Assembly: GCA_041391125.1 (NCBI GenBank) | Contig: JAWKON010000035.1 | Location: forward strand, 1-64,000 | Source: JACKBC01 sp041391125 | GTDB taxonomy: Bacteria; Chloroflexota; Anaerolineae; Caldilineales; Caldilineaceae | Direction: 5' to 3' | DNA length: 64,000 bases | Part shown: positions 63,702 to 64,000 of the stretch, piece by piece | Layout: every line of letters begins with the position of its first letter | How positions within the stretch are numbered: position 1 is the stretch's first letter | Made by a program: the position numbers and the translations under genes | Notes under the pieces: generated by a model | Databases searched by the model: none | Told to the model about the DNA's origin: nothing | Seen by the model: the letters and a program-made list of their open reading frames with translations, nothing else

Positions 63702-64000
63702 ATGCCGTCGCGTCGTCGCATCCCTGAGTACATACAGCAACAAGTTCGTGAAAGAGCCGATGGATTGTGTGAATATTGTCATACCATTGAGAAGTGGCAG
63801 TATATACTGTTCACTATGGATCACGTTACACCATTGTCTCAAGGGGGAGATGATACATTTGAAAACCTTGCATTGGCCTGTTTACACTGCAATCGTCACA
63901 AATGGCATCACACATTGGGCATTGACCCAATAACCAATTTAACGCACGGCTTGTTCAATCCTCGCCGCGATATCTGGAGCACGCACTTCATTTGGTCAGC
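63702..64000 (+). CDS. HNH endonuclease (3' end cut by window edge)
   Basis: The first 99 residues of an HNH nuclease, cut by the window end. CEYCHT (first zinc Cys pair), TMDHVTPLSQGGDDTFENLA (the DH...G core) and LACLHCNRHKWHHT (second pair CxxCNxxK) make the fold. The gene starts 7 bases after the small protein. Likely a restriction-type or homing-type nuclease, as for many such pairs; no partner for modification is visible. Confidence 0.85.
   Translation, partial: MPSRRRIPEYIQQQVRERADGLCEYCHTIEKWQYILFTMDHVTPLSQGGDDTFENLALACLHCNRHKWHHTLGIDPITNLTHGLFNPRRDIWSTHFIWS

Overview
This 64 kb window looks like chromosome from a moderately GC-rich bacterium, most likely a Chloroflexota (Anaerolineae/Caldilineae-like). 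That placement is inferred from gene style: a YacL-type PIN-TRAM protein, Hanks kinase, FHA and PP2C genes, FGE-fold proteins with Pro/Thr-rich linkers, a branched-chain amino-acid type ABC operon, an amino-acid permease joined to USP domains, very long secreted TPR proteins and many short palindromic intergenic repeats. No rRNA, tRNA, CRISPR array or complete insertion sequence was found.

Layout. 0-4.5 kb (+): polysaccharide genes (GT4, O-antigen polymerase/ligase, GT2, WbqC). 4.6-6.7 kb (-): PIG-L deacetylase, DUF951 and an iodotyrosine-deiodinase-like flavoenzyme. 6.9-10.2 kb (+): PIN-TRAM protein, cysS, rlmB. 10.3-21.2 kb (+): a Ser/Thr phospho-signalling block with a kinase that probably continues into an FGE-fold domain, a LysM protein with five tandem DUF4399 units, a second FGE-fold protein, an FHA-winged-helix regulator, a VWA-like/FHA membrane protein and a PP2C phosphatase. 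Two copies of a roughly 100 bp MITE, each with a perfect 8-bp target duplication, lie on either side of the LysM/FGE pair. 21.3-27.9 kb (-): an ABC exporter fused to an APH-type kinase domain, followed by two free-standing relatives, one without the catalytic Asp. 28-29.6 kb: PhyH dioxygenase and a divergent MarR regulator. 29.7-35.7 kb (+): a MetE-like enzyme and a Liv-type ABC transporter. 35.7-43.6 kb: nucleotidyltransferase-like pair, DUF3237, CocE hydrolase, MazG-like protein, aldo/keto reductase, DUF234 ATPase, VOC protein and a retropepsin/DUF5678-like pair. 43.8-48.2 kb (+): crotonase, feruloyl-CoA-synthetase-like ligase, SDR and amidohydrolase, a plausible CoA-dependent aromatic side-chain pathway. 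48.3-53 kb (-): VapBC-type pair, NUDIX, an N-succinylamino-acid-racemase/OSBS enzyme with a GNAT protein, and an AIR-synthase-like protein. 53.1-58.6 kb (-): giant TPR protein, lysA and a 39-residue membrane peptide. 58.8-63.3 kb: APC permease-USP and recJ. 63.4-64 kb (+): a small protein and an HNH nuclease cut by the window edge.

About a dozen genes are broken by single-base indels, often at short homopolymers, and conserved family sequence resumes in another frame. The pattern fits uncorrected long-read error at least as well as gene decay, so these are annotated as whole genes with the shift positions given. The most notable points are the MITE insertions, the ABC-kinase cluster, the phospho-signalling block with the recently expanded DUF4399 array, telomere-like G-rich repeats, and an IYD homologue with its substrate-binding triad intact.
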